Below, in pieces: positions 48,487 to 57,060 of a stretch of 64,000 nucleotides of DNA. This stretch comes from QHXW01 sp963752965. GTDB taxonomy: Bacteria > Acidobacteriota > Terriglobia > Bryobacterales > Bryobacteraceae. Each line of letters begins with the position of its first letter. The first letter of the stretch is position 1. Below the pieces are notes generated by a model. The model had not been told where the DNA came from and searched no databases. It saw nothing but the letters and a program-made list of their open reading frames with translations. The stretch spans positions 496,001-560,000 of the forward strand of contig CAVWAJ010000016.1 in the NCBI GenBank assembly GCA_963752965.1. Reading direction: 5' to 3'. The translations under genes and the position numbers were made by a program.

Positions 48487-49266
48487 ATGTTGCCAGGCTT
48501 TGTTTCACGGAAGAAACCGTCGAGCCTAATGATGCGCCGACTATTGCTGTTTTGCGTCAGCTTGAACTGTGGGTTGCTGGCTGTGGCAGCAGATAAACCA
48601 ATCTGGGCAAGGAAGGCTATTCCAATTGGGGAATGCTCGGGAAACCTACACGGCCCCGGAATACCGGCCCCAGACGCTAACATCGTTGTTGAGTTAAGGT
48701 GCCACCCTTCGCAGAGAGACGATGATCCCGTTCCGTACCTCCACGTGAGGACATCTAGCGGTAACTGGCATGATGTCGAAGTAGATGAAGGAGCGCATGA
48801 GGTGCTGTGGTCACCAGATTCAAGAGCGTTTCTCGTCAACGGCGGAACAAGCGCCTACGCAGGTTTCTCCGCGACTGTCTACACTCTGGCTGACGATGCC
48901 GTACAAAAGCTACGTGTGACTGAAGCCGCTCAAACCGATATGGTCAGGAGGTTCCCTCCTTGTAAAGCCCTTAATCGAGATGAAAGCACTTGCGTGGAAA
49001 TCGCCAGACACCCGGAATTCAACATGTCCGGGCTGGCATGGGCCAGGGGATCGTCGGCGATTATTGTCATGGCCGAAGTTCCGTGCAGTTCGTCTTACGG
49101 AGGCATCATGTGCCAAGTTCAGGGCTACGAGCTAAACGTGCCCGACGGAACGATCGTGATGCGGATGACTGCCCGCCAATTGAAGGCGCAATGGCAGCGG
49201 AGCATGGCTTGGGATATGCGGATTCCCGAGCCACCAGAGTACGGAGCGGCGCAGAAGTCCGAATAA
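48487..49266 (+). CDS. Hypothetical secreted protein
   Basis: A 259-residue protein, not recognised. A basic region (SRKKPSS, MMRRLL) followed by LLFCVSLNCGLLAVAADKP looks like a signal peptide. The mature part includes a segment like a beta-propeller blade (HEVLWSPDSRAFLVNGGTS) and several cysteines (CSGNLHG, CHPSQ, FPPCK, CVEIA, CSSSYGG, MCQ) that could form disulfides. The ATG at 48487 has GAAGG five bases upstream; the ATG at 48529 would give a shorter leader. TAGAAT at 48464 may be its -10 box. Confidence 0.7.
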   Translation: MLPGFVSRKKPSSLMMRRLLLFCVSLNCGLLAVAADKPIWARKAIPIGECSGNLHGPGIPAPDANIVVELRCHPSQRDDDPVPYLHVRTSSGNWHDVEVDEGAHEVLWSPDSRAFLVNGGTSAYAGFSATVYTLADDAVQKLRVTEAAQTDMVRRFPPCKALNRDESTCVEIARHPEFNMSGLAWARGSSAIIVMAEVPCSSSYGGIMCQVQGYELNVPDGTIVMRMTARQLKAQWQRSMAWDMRIPEPPEYGAAQKSE

Positions 49267-49312
49267 TAGGGGTACCGCGCCACGCGTCTGCGCACTTCTG
49301 ACGGCGAGTACT

Positions 49313-50419
49313 TTACTCCTCAACAATCCTTCCCTCTCTATTCAGCCGCAACTTCATCCCGCGCCACTCCACCGTCGATCCGACTAACCCCGCCAGCCAC
49401 ACCGCAAAACCCCAGAGATCGCGAAACGGAATGAGAAACCATAACCGCGTCGTCTCCCGATCCCCGAGCACAAGCCTGCCCATCACAACGCCGGCCACCA
49501 AACGGATGCCAAGCGCCGCCGCCGCAATCGGCCACGCGCCTGCTGCCGCCGCCAGTGCCGCCCACACGCTCGTGTTCGTGATCGCATATCCGAAGTAACC
49601 GGCGGCGCGCGATACCCGGATCGTGCGCGACCACCGCACCTGGTGCCGCCAGACGCCGCCCCACGTGTCGTCCGAAAGCCCCGTCTCCACCACCGCCGGC
49701 GCGAGATGAATGCGATAGCCCAGCTCCGTGATGTGCCGCCCAAGTTGATAATCGTCCGCCAGGTAATCGCCAATCGCGGCGAACCCGCCGATGCGTTCGA
49801 GATCAGCCGCGCGTAGCGCCATGGTCGAGCCCAGCGCGAATTCCGCGATGCCGATCGCCCTCGCCACCAGCACCCCCGCGGCAAAGTCGGTCGCAATCCC
49901 GAGCGCCTCCCAACGCGCCGGCCAGCTCGACCCCGTCGCTCGATAGAGACACGTCACCAGGCCAATTTTCGGTCTTTCGAGCGGCGCCACCACGCGGCGC
50001 AGGTAGTCCCGATCCACCACGATGTCGCTGTCGTTAATCACCAGCACCGGATGCCGCGCCACCCGCGCCAGTTCCGCCAGTGTCGCGACCTTCCCGTTTG
50101 GCATGTTGCGTGGACAATCCAGCAGCCGAATGGCAAGCTTCGGAAACTCCGCGGCCAGCCGCTCAATGTCCTTCCGCGCCGCATCTTGCGGGTCGTTCAA
50201 CCCGAACAGGATCTCGTACTGGGGATAATCCAGCAGTGCGTGCGACCGGATCGCCGCGTAGAACTGCGCGTCCCGCCCATGCACCGGCTTAAGAATGGAG
50301 ACCGGCGGATGGAACCGGGATTCCGGCCCCCGCGTCGCGCATGCACGCCGCAGCGCCGCCACCAGCACGATCAAATGATAGATGCCCGCAAGAATGGCGG
50401 GAACGGCGAGGTAGAACAC
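49313..50419 (-). CDS. hpnI: Hopanoid glycosyltransferase HpnI (ceramide glucosyltransferase-like)
   Basis: A 368-residue membrane-bound family 2 glycosyltransferase. PPVSILKPVHGRDAQFYAAI, LVINDSDIVVDRDYLRRV (the D-x-D site), IGDYLADDYQLGRHI and WRHQVRWSRTIR are typical of the HpnI/ceramide glucosyltransferase group, with a membrane helix at each end. HpnI adds N-acetylglucosamine to bacteriohopanetetrol, the first step to its cyclitol ether. GTG 50419 is used: it overlaps the stop of the small membrane protein gene (TAGTG). The open frame upstream is antisense-free but out of frame with that gene and lacks homology. Confidence 0.88.
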   Translation of the reverse strand: MFYLAVPAILAGIYHLIVLVAALRRACATRGPESRFHPPVSILKPVHGRDAQFYAAIRSHALLDYPQYEILFGLNDPQDAARKDIERLAAEFPKLAIRLLDCPRNMPNGKVATLAELARVARHPVLVINDSDIVVDRDYLRRVVAPLERPKIGLVTCLYRATGSSWPARWEALGIATDFAAGVLVARAIGIAEFALGSTMALRAADLERIGGFAAIGDYLADDYQLGRHITELGYRIHLAPAVVETGLSDDTWGGVWRHQVRWSRTIRVSRAAGYFGYAITNTSVWAALAAAAGAWPIAAAALGIRLVAGVVMGRLVLGDRETTRLWFLIPFRDLWGFAVWLAGLVGSTVEWRGMKLRLNREGRIVEE

Positions 50420-50781
50420 TAGACCGTCAGGAGCCCGACGCCGGCGGCTACCAGCAGCACGCCCACCCAGCGCTTCGCCCCCACCTGCTCTTTGAGCAAA
50501 TACTTCGCCAGGATGGTTTCCAGAATGTAGCTGGCCGCTGTCGCCGGCACCGCGAAACTCAGCTCGGCAATCGAAACCAGCGCCATGAAGGCGAAAAACG
50601 AAATAGCCATGGCCACAACCGACGCCACAATATAGCGCGATTGCACCAGGGCCGCGGCCACACGCCCCAGCGCACCCAGCCGGAAGTCGTGGATCTCCCC
50701 ATGATGCCGCATGCCCAGGGCTTGCAGAACGTTCCCCGCGGTGGTCGCCAGCACGATGATCCAAACCAGCAGCCACCTCAT
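50419..50781 (-). CDS. SMR/EmrE-type small membrane protein (second of pair)
   Basis: A 120-residue protein with four hydrophobic segments, of the small multidrug resistance/EamA half-size type. It ends in VGAKRWVGVLLVAAGVGLL, the usual last helix of the family. Its neighbours are a similar protein upstream (overlap ATGA) and hpnI downstream (TAGTG), so all are translationally linked. Placed between hopanoid genes, the pair may flip a glycosylated lipid as ArnE/ArnF do for aminoarabinose-lipid; this is inference. Confidence 0.82.
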   Translation of the reverse strand: MRWLLVWIIVLATTAGNVLQALGMRHHGEIHDFRLGALGRVAAALVQSRYIVASVVAMAISFFAFMALVSIAELSFAVPATAASYILETILAKYLLKEQVGAKRWVGVLLVAAGVGLLTV

Positions 50782-51197
50782 GAGCGCGCCCCCTCGCGAG
50801 GTTTGCCCACGCTATTCGGATTCGTGCTGCCCACCAGGGCAACGCCAAGCATGATCAATATGATGCCCGACCAGTGCGCTACCGAAACCGCTTCATGCAG
50901 GACGAACCGCCCCGCTAGCGCCACCAGCACATAGGCCATCGAAGTCACGGGCAACACATAACTGAGATCCGCCCAGCTCAGCAGCGCCATGGTTGAGAGC
51001 AGCCACACAATGAGCAGGGATGTTCCCACCGCGACCCAAGGATTGAATAACGCCCGGATATAGGGTACCGGAGAAAGCGACACCAGCTCGCCGATCGACT
51101 GCATGCCGCGGCTGAGAAACGAATTCCCCAGCACGTTGGTCACTACTACGATCGCCGTGAAGATGCGGGTTTTCGAGCGAGGCGATGCGGAGGTCAT
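50778..51197 (-). CDS. SMR/EmrE-type small membrane protein (first of pair)
   Basis: A 139-residue protein, four hydrophobic segments, similar in layout to the next gene. The segments LLSTMALLSWADLSYVLPVT and AHWSGIILIMLGVALVGS resemble the last helices of SMR and EamA proteins, with a conserved Trp/Pro pattern (DLSYVLPVTSMAYVLVALAG). It lies 15 bases after hpnJ and overlaps its partner by four bases. Two unequal SMR proteins side by side usually work as a heterodimer. Confidence 0.82.
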   Translation of the reverse strand: MTSASPRSKTRIFTAIVVVTNVLGNSFLSRGMQSIGELVSLSPVPYIRALFNPWVAVGTSLLIVWLLSTMALLSWADLSYVLPVTSMAYVLVALAGRFVLHEAVSVAHWSGIILIMLGVALVGSTNPNSVGKPREGARS

Positions 51198-51212
51198 ACG
51201 TGGGGAGCGAGG

Positions 51213-52670
51213 CTAGTCGCCCGCGCTCGTGGCCGCCGCGGCCGCCTCCCGCTGTTCGTTGATGAAGCGTCTCCGCTTGATACGCAGCGACAAGTATTCC
51301 CGCGCTTCTTTGGCCAGCCGGCGCCGCTCGGCCCCGTCAAACATCGCTTTGCGCACCATCCGCCAGATCACCCGCGGCCGGAAGTAATACTCCGCGTAAA
51401 ACTGCTCGACCGAGTCCATCAGCTCCGCCCTGTCGAGGCCCGGGTAAATGACGTTCGGGAGCTGGTGCCCGGTATCGTCGGTGAGCGATTCGATGGTAAT
51501 CAAGCCATTCTGCTTGGCGTAATCGTAGAACTCCGTGCCCGGATACGGGTGGGCGACCGACACTTGTATCGTCTCGGTGTCCAGGCGCTTGGCGAAATCG
51601 ATCGTCTTGCGGATGCTTTCGTGCGTCTCTCCCGGCAGCCCGATGATGAAATCGCCGTGAATCGTGAGACCGACCTTCTTGGCGTTGTCGGTGAAGCGCA
51701 CCGCCATGTCGATAGTCGCGCCCTTCTTAATGTTTTTCAGGATTTGCTGCTCGCCCGATTCGTACCCGACGATCATGAGCCGGCAACCGGCGTCCTTCAT
51801 CGCTTTGAGCGTGTCGTAATCGGTCGTCACGCGCGAATTGCAGGACCACGTGAAGTTCAGTGGCGCAAGCTTCTTGCACAGCTCAATGGTTCGCGCCTTC
51901 TGATAGTTGAAGGTGTCGTCGTCGAAGAAGATTTCCTTGGCTTGCGGATGGGCTTCGAGCGCGTAACGCACTTCGTTGACTACATCATCAGTGGATCGCT
52001 GCCGCCAGCGGTGCCCGGAATGTGTCTGCGGCCACAAACAGAACGTACACATCGCCGGACATCCCCGCGTCGTGTACATCGAAATGAACGGATTGAGCAG
52101 GAACGGGACGTTGTAGCGCGTGATATCCAGATCGCGCTTATAAACCTTGGTCACCCACGGAAGAGCGTCCAGGTCCTCGATGTATCCGCCTTCCATGTTA
52201 TTGACTACGCTACCGTTCTTGCGGAAACTCACACCCGGAAGCTCTTCGAGCGGCTTGCCTTTGGCGTAATCCGCAATCTGGTAGTCAAACTCCCGGCGGA
52301 CGATGAAATCAATGGCTTTATTGCTCAGAGTCTTGTCCGGCTCGATGGTCACCGGCGGTCCCACGAAGGCCACCTTCAGCTTGGGATTGGAGTCCTTCAT
52401 CATCCCCGCCATCTCGACATCCACATGGAACCCCGGAGCCGAGGTGAACAGTACCAGGAGCTCGAATTCCTTGGCCATGGCCACGGTCTGCTCGATCGAG
52501 ATCCCATGCGGCGGTGCGTCTACCACCTTGCTATCCGCGAGCATCCCCGCCGGATAGCACAACCACACCGGGTACCAGTAGGATTCGATTTCGCGGGTCG
52601 CAGGCCAGCGCGAGCTGGCGCCGCCGTCAAACTTCTCGAACGAGGGTGGATTTAAGAATAGTGTTCGCAT
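51213..52670 (-). CDS. hpnJ: Hopanoid radical SAM protein HpnJ
   Basis: A 485-residue enzyme with a cobalamin-binding-like N-terminal domain (LFLNPPSFEKFDGGASSRW, then RWPATREIESYWYPVWL) and a radical SAM domain. The iron-sulfur motif CxxxCxxC is in YTTRGCPAMCTFCLWPQTHS. The stretches EIFFDDDTFNYQKARTIELC and HGDFIIGLPGETHESIRKTI are conserved in this group. HpnJ rearranges glucosaminyl-bacteriohopanetetrol into the cyclitol ether. With hpnI and the SMR pair it makes an operon reading right to left. The deacetylase HpnK and the squalene-hopene cyclase are not in the window. Confidence 0.9.
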   Translation of the reverse strand: MRTLFLNPPSFEKFDGGASSRWPATREIESYWYPVWLCYPAGMLADSKVVDAPPHGISIEQTVAMAKEFELLVLFTSAPGFHVDVEMAGMMKDSNPKLKVAFVGPPVTIEPDKTLSNKAIDFIVRREFDYQIADYAKGKPLEELPGVSFRKNGSVVNNMEGGYIEDLDALPWVTKVYKRDLDITRYNVPFLLNPFISMYTTRGCPAMCTFCLWPQTHSGHRWRQRSTDDVVNEVRYALEAHPQAKEIFFDDDTFNYQKARTIELCKKLAPLNFTWSCNSRVTTDYDTLKAMKDAGCRLMIVGYESGEQQILKNIKKGATIDMAVRFTDNAKKVGLTIHGDFIIGLPGETHESIRKTIDFAKRLDTETIQVSVAHPYPGTEFYDYAKQNGLITIESLTDDTGHQLPNVIYPGLDRAELMDSVEQFYAEYYFRPRVIWRMVRKAMFDGAERRRLAKEAREYLSLRIKRRRFINEQREAAAAATSAGD

Positions 52671-52692
52671 TCGATTCCCGTTCTCTCCGAAA

Positions 52693-53415
52693 TTACTGGC
52701 CCGAGCCGGCCACTGAAAGCGAAGGACTTCCAGCCAGCGAGACGTCGTGGAACCGAACTGTCAGCTCCGCCTTACCCACCAGCCGAGTTTCCGCCGTGCT
52801 CTGGATCTGCCGAGGGATCGCGAGCCCGTCTTGAATATCGTACTCCCGAACGAAATCTATCCGCTTGACAAAAAAAGACGGATTCTTCGCCAGTCGTCCC
52901 GATTCCCGCACCGGGAGGCAGGTTTCGGCGTCCAGCCACAGGTCACCTTTAAACGTCCCCACGCGCTTCTTTTTCGGCGTCAAATGAAAGACATAGACGT
53001 GCCGGCCAGCGTCCGCGACCAGCCCTTTGTATTGGAACTTGTAGTTCGCCGGGGTCACCGCCAGCGAGGGATCGTCATCCGCCTGAGCCTTCACGTCGGC
53101 GGCCAGGTAACGCGCGATGACCTCGCTCTTTACGGCGCTATCTCCCTCGAAATGAAGCATTTCATAGGTAATGCGCCCCAATTCCGAGATGCGCCGCAGC
53201 GCATGCAACCGCCCGTGCTTCTTCAGTTGCGGCAGGCTGGCTTCAATTTCCACCTGCATCGTCGCCCCGCGTAACCTGGCGTTCTGCGATAAGGACATCG
53301 CCGCGTAGGTGTCGATTAGGGACAGAGGCGACGCGGCAGGCGGCACCGCGTGCAGCAGACAAATGAACGGAACGAATACGGCCAGACAGCTCCAAAACCT
53401 GATATGTGTTTGCAA
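52693..53415 (-). CDS. LolA-like/outer-membrane lipoprotein-sorting-type secreted protein
   Basis: A 240-residue protein with a signal peptide (WSCLAVFVPFICLLHAVPPA). The mature part has long beta strands like the LolA/LolB fold: RISELGRITYEMLHFEGDSA, KGDLWLDAETCLPVRESG, and FVREYDIQDGLAIPRQIQST. Such proteins carry lipids or lipoproteins through the periplasm. It stands 22 bases upstream of hpnJ on the same strand, so a link to hopanoid export is possible but unproven. Confidence 0.78.
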   Translation of the reverse strand: MQTHIRFWSCLAVFVPFICLLHAVPPAASPLSLIDTYAAMSLSQNARLRGATMQVEIEASLPQLKKHGRLHALRRISELGRITYEMLHFEGDSAVKSEVIARYLAADVKAQADDDPSLAVTPANYKFQYKGLVADAGRHVYVFHLTPKKKRVGTFKGDLWLDAETCLPVRESGRLAKNPSFFVKRIDFVREYDIQDGLAIPRQIQSTAETRLVGKAELTVRFHDVSLAGSPSLSVAGSGQ

Positions 53416-53507
53416 TGCTTTAGTTTACCAATCAGTCGAGGTTGTAATCAAACTGATTGGATGCGCGAGCGGGGTTTTAGTTCCCGTCCTATCGGTTTGT
53501 GCGTCTG

Positions 53508-55280
53508 CTACTGAACCGTGATCAGTGCGACGGGTGAGTTAACTCCATTCACTTGCGCGGATATTGGTACATCCCCAATCACTGAGTTGCTGGGAACCGT
53601 GACTTTGAACTGATACTGGCCAGCACCGGTCAGGTCCGCAGAGATCACTTGTGCCGTACCACCGCCAATCAGAATGGTCGGCTGGTCGGTTACGGGTAGG
53701 GGCGTGGTTATCACTTGGCCGTTGGGAGTGGCCGGACTGGTCGGACCGAACCCGACCCCCCATAGCGTAATGGTCTCGCCGAGCTGCGCCGGACTGGCGG
53801 CATTGGGCGCCGGGGCTGTTGGGCCCACCAGTGTACCGTCAGCGTGCATCGCCACAACATTCTTGCCGTCGCTGCCCAGCATGAACGCCGGGGCGAGCGC
53901 GGCCACCTGAATCGTGACTGTGCTGCTGACCAAGCCACCGTTATTGGTCCACAGCTTTGCCGGTCCGACAACTGTAGTTGTCGGAATCAGCGCATTGATT
54001 TGGGTTGGGCTGATGTAGCTGAGGTAGGCATTGGCGCCATTCACGGTGACGCTGACGCCGCCCAACTCGGTGGGCAGTGCGCCGTTCACGATATCGCCGT
54101 TGTTCGACGAACGGGTCGTTTCCGCAAGATTTGCCCCGTTGATGGTGATCCAAGTGTTGGGTGCGATTCCGCCTCGGAGGTCGCCGCCATTGACAACACC
54201 GCTGGCCGTAAGCTGAGGCGCAGCGTGCAACCGGCCGAAAAGTCCATGGTTCCCGTTGTCCGGACCGGGGATGCCCGCGGTGAAGTACACAGCGCCGAGC
54301 TCGCCGCCTTTACCTCCATTCCCAGCCTGCAAAGCCCAGAGGCCGGGAATCATAATTGGAGCACCAAGCACGTCGTTCAACTGGGCGATAAAGGCGCCGG
54401 TGGTTGGGTTGAATACGTTGATGGTGCCATCCCCGAAATTGCCCACCAGCACATCGCCTGCGAAGTCGCCAAAGCCCGCAGGCGCTAGCGCCAGACCCCA
54501 TGGCGCGTTGAGCGTCCCTCCCGACGCCAGCCGTTGAATCAAGACGCCGTTCGGCGCGAAGACGTCAACGACTCCGAGGCCCGGACCACTGTTAGAAAAA
54601 TTCTGTCCGGAGTTCTGCTGTGCGAAGGCTACATACAGATTGCCGTTCAGCATCTGCACGTTGAACGGCGCGTAGGTGGATGGCACCAACTCGTCCCGGA
54701 AACCCGCGAAGTTAAAGACCGGGGCGAAATTGCTATCAAACACATCAATTCTCCCGGTGTGAAAATTGGCGGCGTAGAGATACGTGCTGCCGTTGTTGCT
54801 GGCAATGGCAAGCCCCGTGTACTCGGCGCCCGCGCTCGAGTTATCCACCATGATCACGGCGTTTGCATTCACCGCCGGGTTCCAGCCTTGTATGGTTCCG
54901 TCCAGAGTCGCCCAGAGGAAATGCGCGGGATTCCCCTTGGTCAAGGCGAAACCGGTGGTCCCGTTATACACCGTGCCGGTGGGAATACCCGCGGAGCCGC
55001 CAGCCTTCGAAACCGGAATCGCGACGACCAGCGGGATGGGGCTGCCATTGGCGCTGTACAGCGTCGAGAACCCGGACCCTGCATCGGAAATCCAAAAGGG
55101 GCTACCGGACGATTCAGAGATGCCCCACGCGCCCATGAGGTTCGGATCAGTGTAGTCCGCGAGATCGGGGATGTCGGAGACCAGGTTGCGTACCAGGTAG
55201 GCATTGTCGGCTTGGAGAGTACCGGGGGCTACCAGCGCAAGAAGACACAGAGTAATCGACGCGGTTGTTTGTTTGATCAT
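53508..55280 (-). CDS. Secreted protein: TIGR03118 domain plus Solibacter-type C-terminal domain (TIGR03437)
   Basis: A 590-residue exported protein. Signal peptide MIKQTTASITLCLLALVAPG is followed by the TIGR03118-type beta-propeller region to about residue 365 (NLVSDIPDLADYTDPNLMGA; NAPWGLALAPAGFGDFAGDV). The last 215 residues (VVNGGDLRGGIAPNTWITIN; LPTELGGVSVTVNGANAYLS; YISPTQINALIPT) are the domain named after Solibacter. Its abundance in that lineage is the strongest taxonomic clue here. Function unknown, probably surface or extracellular. The frame opens 42 codons upstream without homology, so the ATG at 55280 is used. Confidence 0.88.
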   Translation of the reverse strand: MIKQTTASITLCLLALVAPGTLQADNAYLVRNLVSDIPDLADYTDPNLMGAWGISESSGSPFWISDAGSGFSTLYSANGSPIPLVVAIPVSKAGGSAGIPTGTVYNGTTGFALTKGNPAHFLWATLDGTIQGWNPAVNANAVIMVDNSSAGAEYTGLAIASNNGSTYLYAANFHTGRIDVFDSNFAPVFNFAGFRDELVPSTYAPFNVQMLNGNLYVAFAQQNSGQNFSNSGPGLGVVDVFAPNGVLIQRLASGGTLNAPWGLALAPAGFGDFAGDVLVGNFGDGTINVFNPTTGAFIAQLNDVLGAPIMIPGLWALQAGNGGKGGELGAVYFTAGIPGPDNGNHGLFGRLHAAPQLTASGVVNGGDLRGGIAPNTWITINGANLAETTRSSNNGDIVNGALPTELGGVSVTVNGANAYLSYISPTQINALIPTTTVVGPAKLWTNNGGLVSSTVTIQVAALAPAFMLGSDGKNVVAMHADGTLVGPTAPAPNAASPAQLGETITLWGVGFGPTSPATPNGQVITTPLPVTDQPTILIGGGTAQVISADLTGAGQYQFKVTVPSNSVIGDVPISAQVNGVNSPVALITVQ

Positions 55281-55300
55281 AGGGGCGATTCCGTCGCTCA

Positions 55301-55327
55301 GAATAAGGCAAAAAGCCCGCCTTATTC
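55301..55327 (-). promoter_or_regulatory. 5' leader hairpin upstream of the TIGR03118 protein gene
   Basis: On the minus strand GAATAAGGC, loop GGGCTTTTT, GCCTTATTC form a perfect 9-bp stem 20 bases before the ATG at 55280. The T run lies inside the loop, so it is not a normal terminator. It could be an mRNA-stabilising or regulatory leader. Confidence 0.5.
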
Positions 55328-55560
55328 GCACGGGAGGATTGGAATTAACTTTTTCTTCACACTCATTAAAGCCGGAAACACATGTTTCTGAAAAGAACCT
55401 GAACACTTGGGGCGTGCCGGTGGTCTTAGCTTGTGCCGCTCAAGAAGCCAACCGTGGTCTTTTCATCGGACGACCTCAACGGCAAGCGCCAGACGCAGCT
55501 GGAGCTCACTGCAACGCCGATCAGTTGACGAAGGGCCAGCGTGCCCGGCACATGCGGTTG
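55328..55560. other. Intergenic remainder between the TIGR03118 protein gene and glpK
   Basis: This 233-base piece (within a 280-base gap) has no convincing coding region and no RNA gene. It must hold the promoter for the TIGR03118 gene. TTGAC at 55523-55527 has no good partner. Confidence 0.4.
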
Positions 55561-57039
55561 TTATCTGCGGGCGCGGGCGACCGCAGCTTTCCATTCGCCG
55601 AATAGGCGCTCGCGGGTGGCGGCGGGCATCTTAGGCTCGAAGCGGCGTTCAGCGCGCCAGAAGCTCTCGACCTCGGCCAGGCTCTTCCAGAAGCCGGCGG
55701 CGAGGCCGGCCAGATAGGCCGCGCCGAGAGCTGTCGTTTCCACATCAACGGGACGCACTAACGGCTTGCCGAGAATGTCCGACTGGAATTGCATGAGGTG
55801 ATCGTTCACGGCGGCGCCACCATCCACGCGGAGCTCGCGCAACTGTTCGCCGGAATCGGCCTGCATGGCTTCCACCAGCTCGCGCGTTTGGTAGGCGATG
55901 CTTTCAAGCGCGGCGCGCACGATGTGGGCGGGTCCGGTGGATCGCGTGAGGCCGGTGATGAGACCACGAGCATCGGGATCCCAGTGCGGCGCGCCCAGCC
56001 CAACGAACGCCGGCACGAAATAGACGCCGCCGTTATCGGGAATGGATGTGGCGAGGGCTTCCGATTCGGCCGCGGTGGCGATGGCCTTCAGTTCGTCGCG
56101 CACCCATTGAATGGCGGCACCGGCGACGAACACGCTGCCCTCTATAGCAAATTGGGGCTGCGCGTTGGTGGAGGCGGCGCGAGTGGCAAGCAGGCGGTTC
56201 TTCGACACGGGCTCGCGCCCGCCCGTGTGCAGCAGTGCAAAACAGCCGGTGCCGTAAGTGTTCTTGGAAAGACCCGAGCGGAAACACGCCTGGCCCGCGA
56301 GCGCGGCCTGCTGATCGCCCGCAATACCAGCGATCGGAATGTTACCGCCCAGGTGCTCCGCAGCAGTCTCGCCGGCGATGGCGCTCGAAGGTACGATGCG
56401 CGGCAGCATGGCGCGGGGAATATCGAAGATACGCAGCAGCTCGTCGTCCCAGTCACCGGTGGCCAGGTTCATGAGCATGGTGCGCGACGCGTTCGAGGGA
56501 TCGGTGGCATGGACCGCGCCATTGGTCAGCTTCCAGATGAGCCAGGTATCGATGTTGCCGAACAGCAGGTCGCCGTTGAGCGCGCGGCTTCGAACGCCGG
56601 GAACGTTTTCGAGAATCCAGCGAATCTTGCTGGCGGAAAAATAGGCGTCGATCACGAGGCCGGTCTTGCGCGTGATCTCGGCCGCCTCGCGAGACGCTGC
56701 GAGCTTGGTGCAGAACTCCGCGGTGCGGCGGCACTGCCAAACAATGGCGGGAGCGACAGGCTCACCGGTCGAGCGGTCCCAAACGACGGTGGTTTCGCGC
56801 TGATTGGTAATGCCGATGGCGACGATGTCGGATGCCGCCACTCGGGCTCGCGTCAGCACGGTGCGCGCGGATTCCAACTGCGCACGCCAGATTTCGAGCG
56901 CATCCTGCTCAACCCATCCCGGTTGCGGATAGCGGCAGGCAAACGCCACCGACTCCATGGCCACGCGGCGGCCCTCTTCATCGTAGAGAGCGGAGCGCGC
57001 GCTGGTGGTGCCTTCGTCAAGCGAGAGGATGAACGGCAT
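55561..57039 (-). CDS. glpK: Glycerol kinase
   Basis: A 492-residue FGGY kinase that phosphorylates glycerol to glycerol 3-phosphate. The start FILSLDEGTTSARSALYDEE, the substrate loop QWVRDELKAI, the SIAYQTRELVEAMQADSG segment and the C-terminal VESFWRAERRFEPKM are standard. The ATG at 57039 is chosen because homologues begin with this motif; the frame opens a little further up. It is alone, with no glpF or glpD adjacent. The next gene is divergent, 21 bases away. Confidence 0.95.
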   Translation of the reverse strand: MPFILSLDEGTTSARSALYDEEGRRVAMESVAFACRYPQPGWVEQDALEIWRAQLESARTVLTRARVAASDIVAIGITNQRETTVVWDRSTGEPVAPAIVWQCRRTAEFCTKLAASREAAEITRKTGLVIDAYFSASKIRWILENVPGVRSRALNGDLLFGNIDTWLIWKLTNGAVHATDPSNASRTMLMNLATGDWDDELLRIFDIPRAMLPRIVPSSAIAGETAAEHLGGNIPIAGIAGDQQAALAGQACFRSGLSKNTYGTGCFALLHTGGREPVSKNRLLATRAASTNAQPQFAIEGSVFVAGAAIQWVRDELKAIATAAESEALATSIPDNGGVYFVPAFVGLGAPHWDPDARGLITGLTRSTGPAHIVRAALESIAYQTRELVEAMQADSGEQLRELRVDGGAAVNDHLMQFQSDILGKPLVRPVDVETTALGAAYLAGLAAGFWKSLAEVESFWRAERRFEPKMPAATRERLFGEWKAAVARARR

Positions 57040-57048
57040 GGGGGCAAT

Positions 57049-57054
57049 TATAAT
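57049..57054. promoter_or_regulatory. Shared symmetric -10 element between glpK and a divergent gene
   Basis: The 21-base gap between the two ATGs contains AATTATAATA: it reads TATAAT on the plus strand (57049-57054) and ATTATAATT, again with TATAAT, on the minus strand. Transcription would start at or near each ATG, so both mRNAs could be leaderless. No -35 match is seen. Confidence 0.4.
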
Positions 57055-57060
57055 AGAGGA

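Noticed and set aside
51465..52655. 396-codon open frame opposite hpnJ
   Set aside because: Antisense shadow; no recognisable protein features, while hpnJ has clear radical SAM motifs.
55789..57060. Long open frame on the plus strand ahead of the hypothetical at 57061
   Set aside because: It is antisense to glpK; high GC leaves the opposite strand open.
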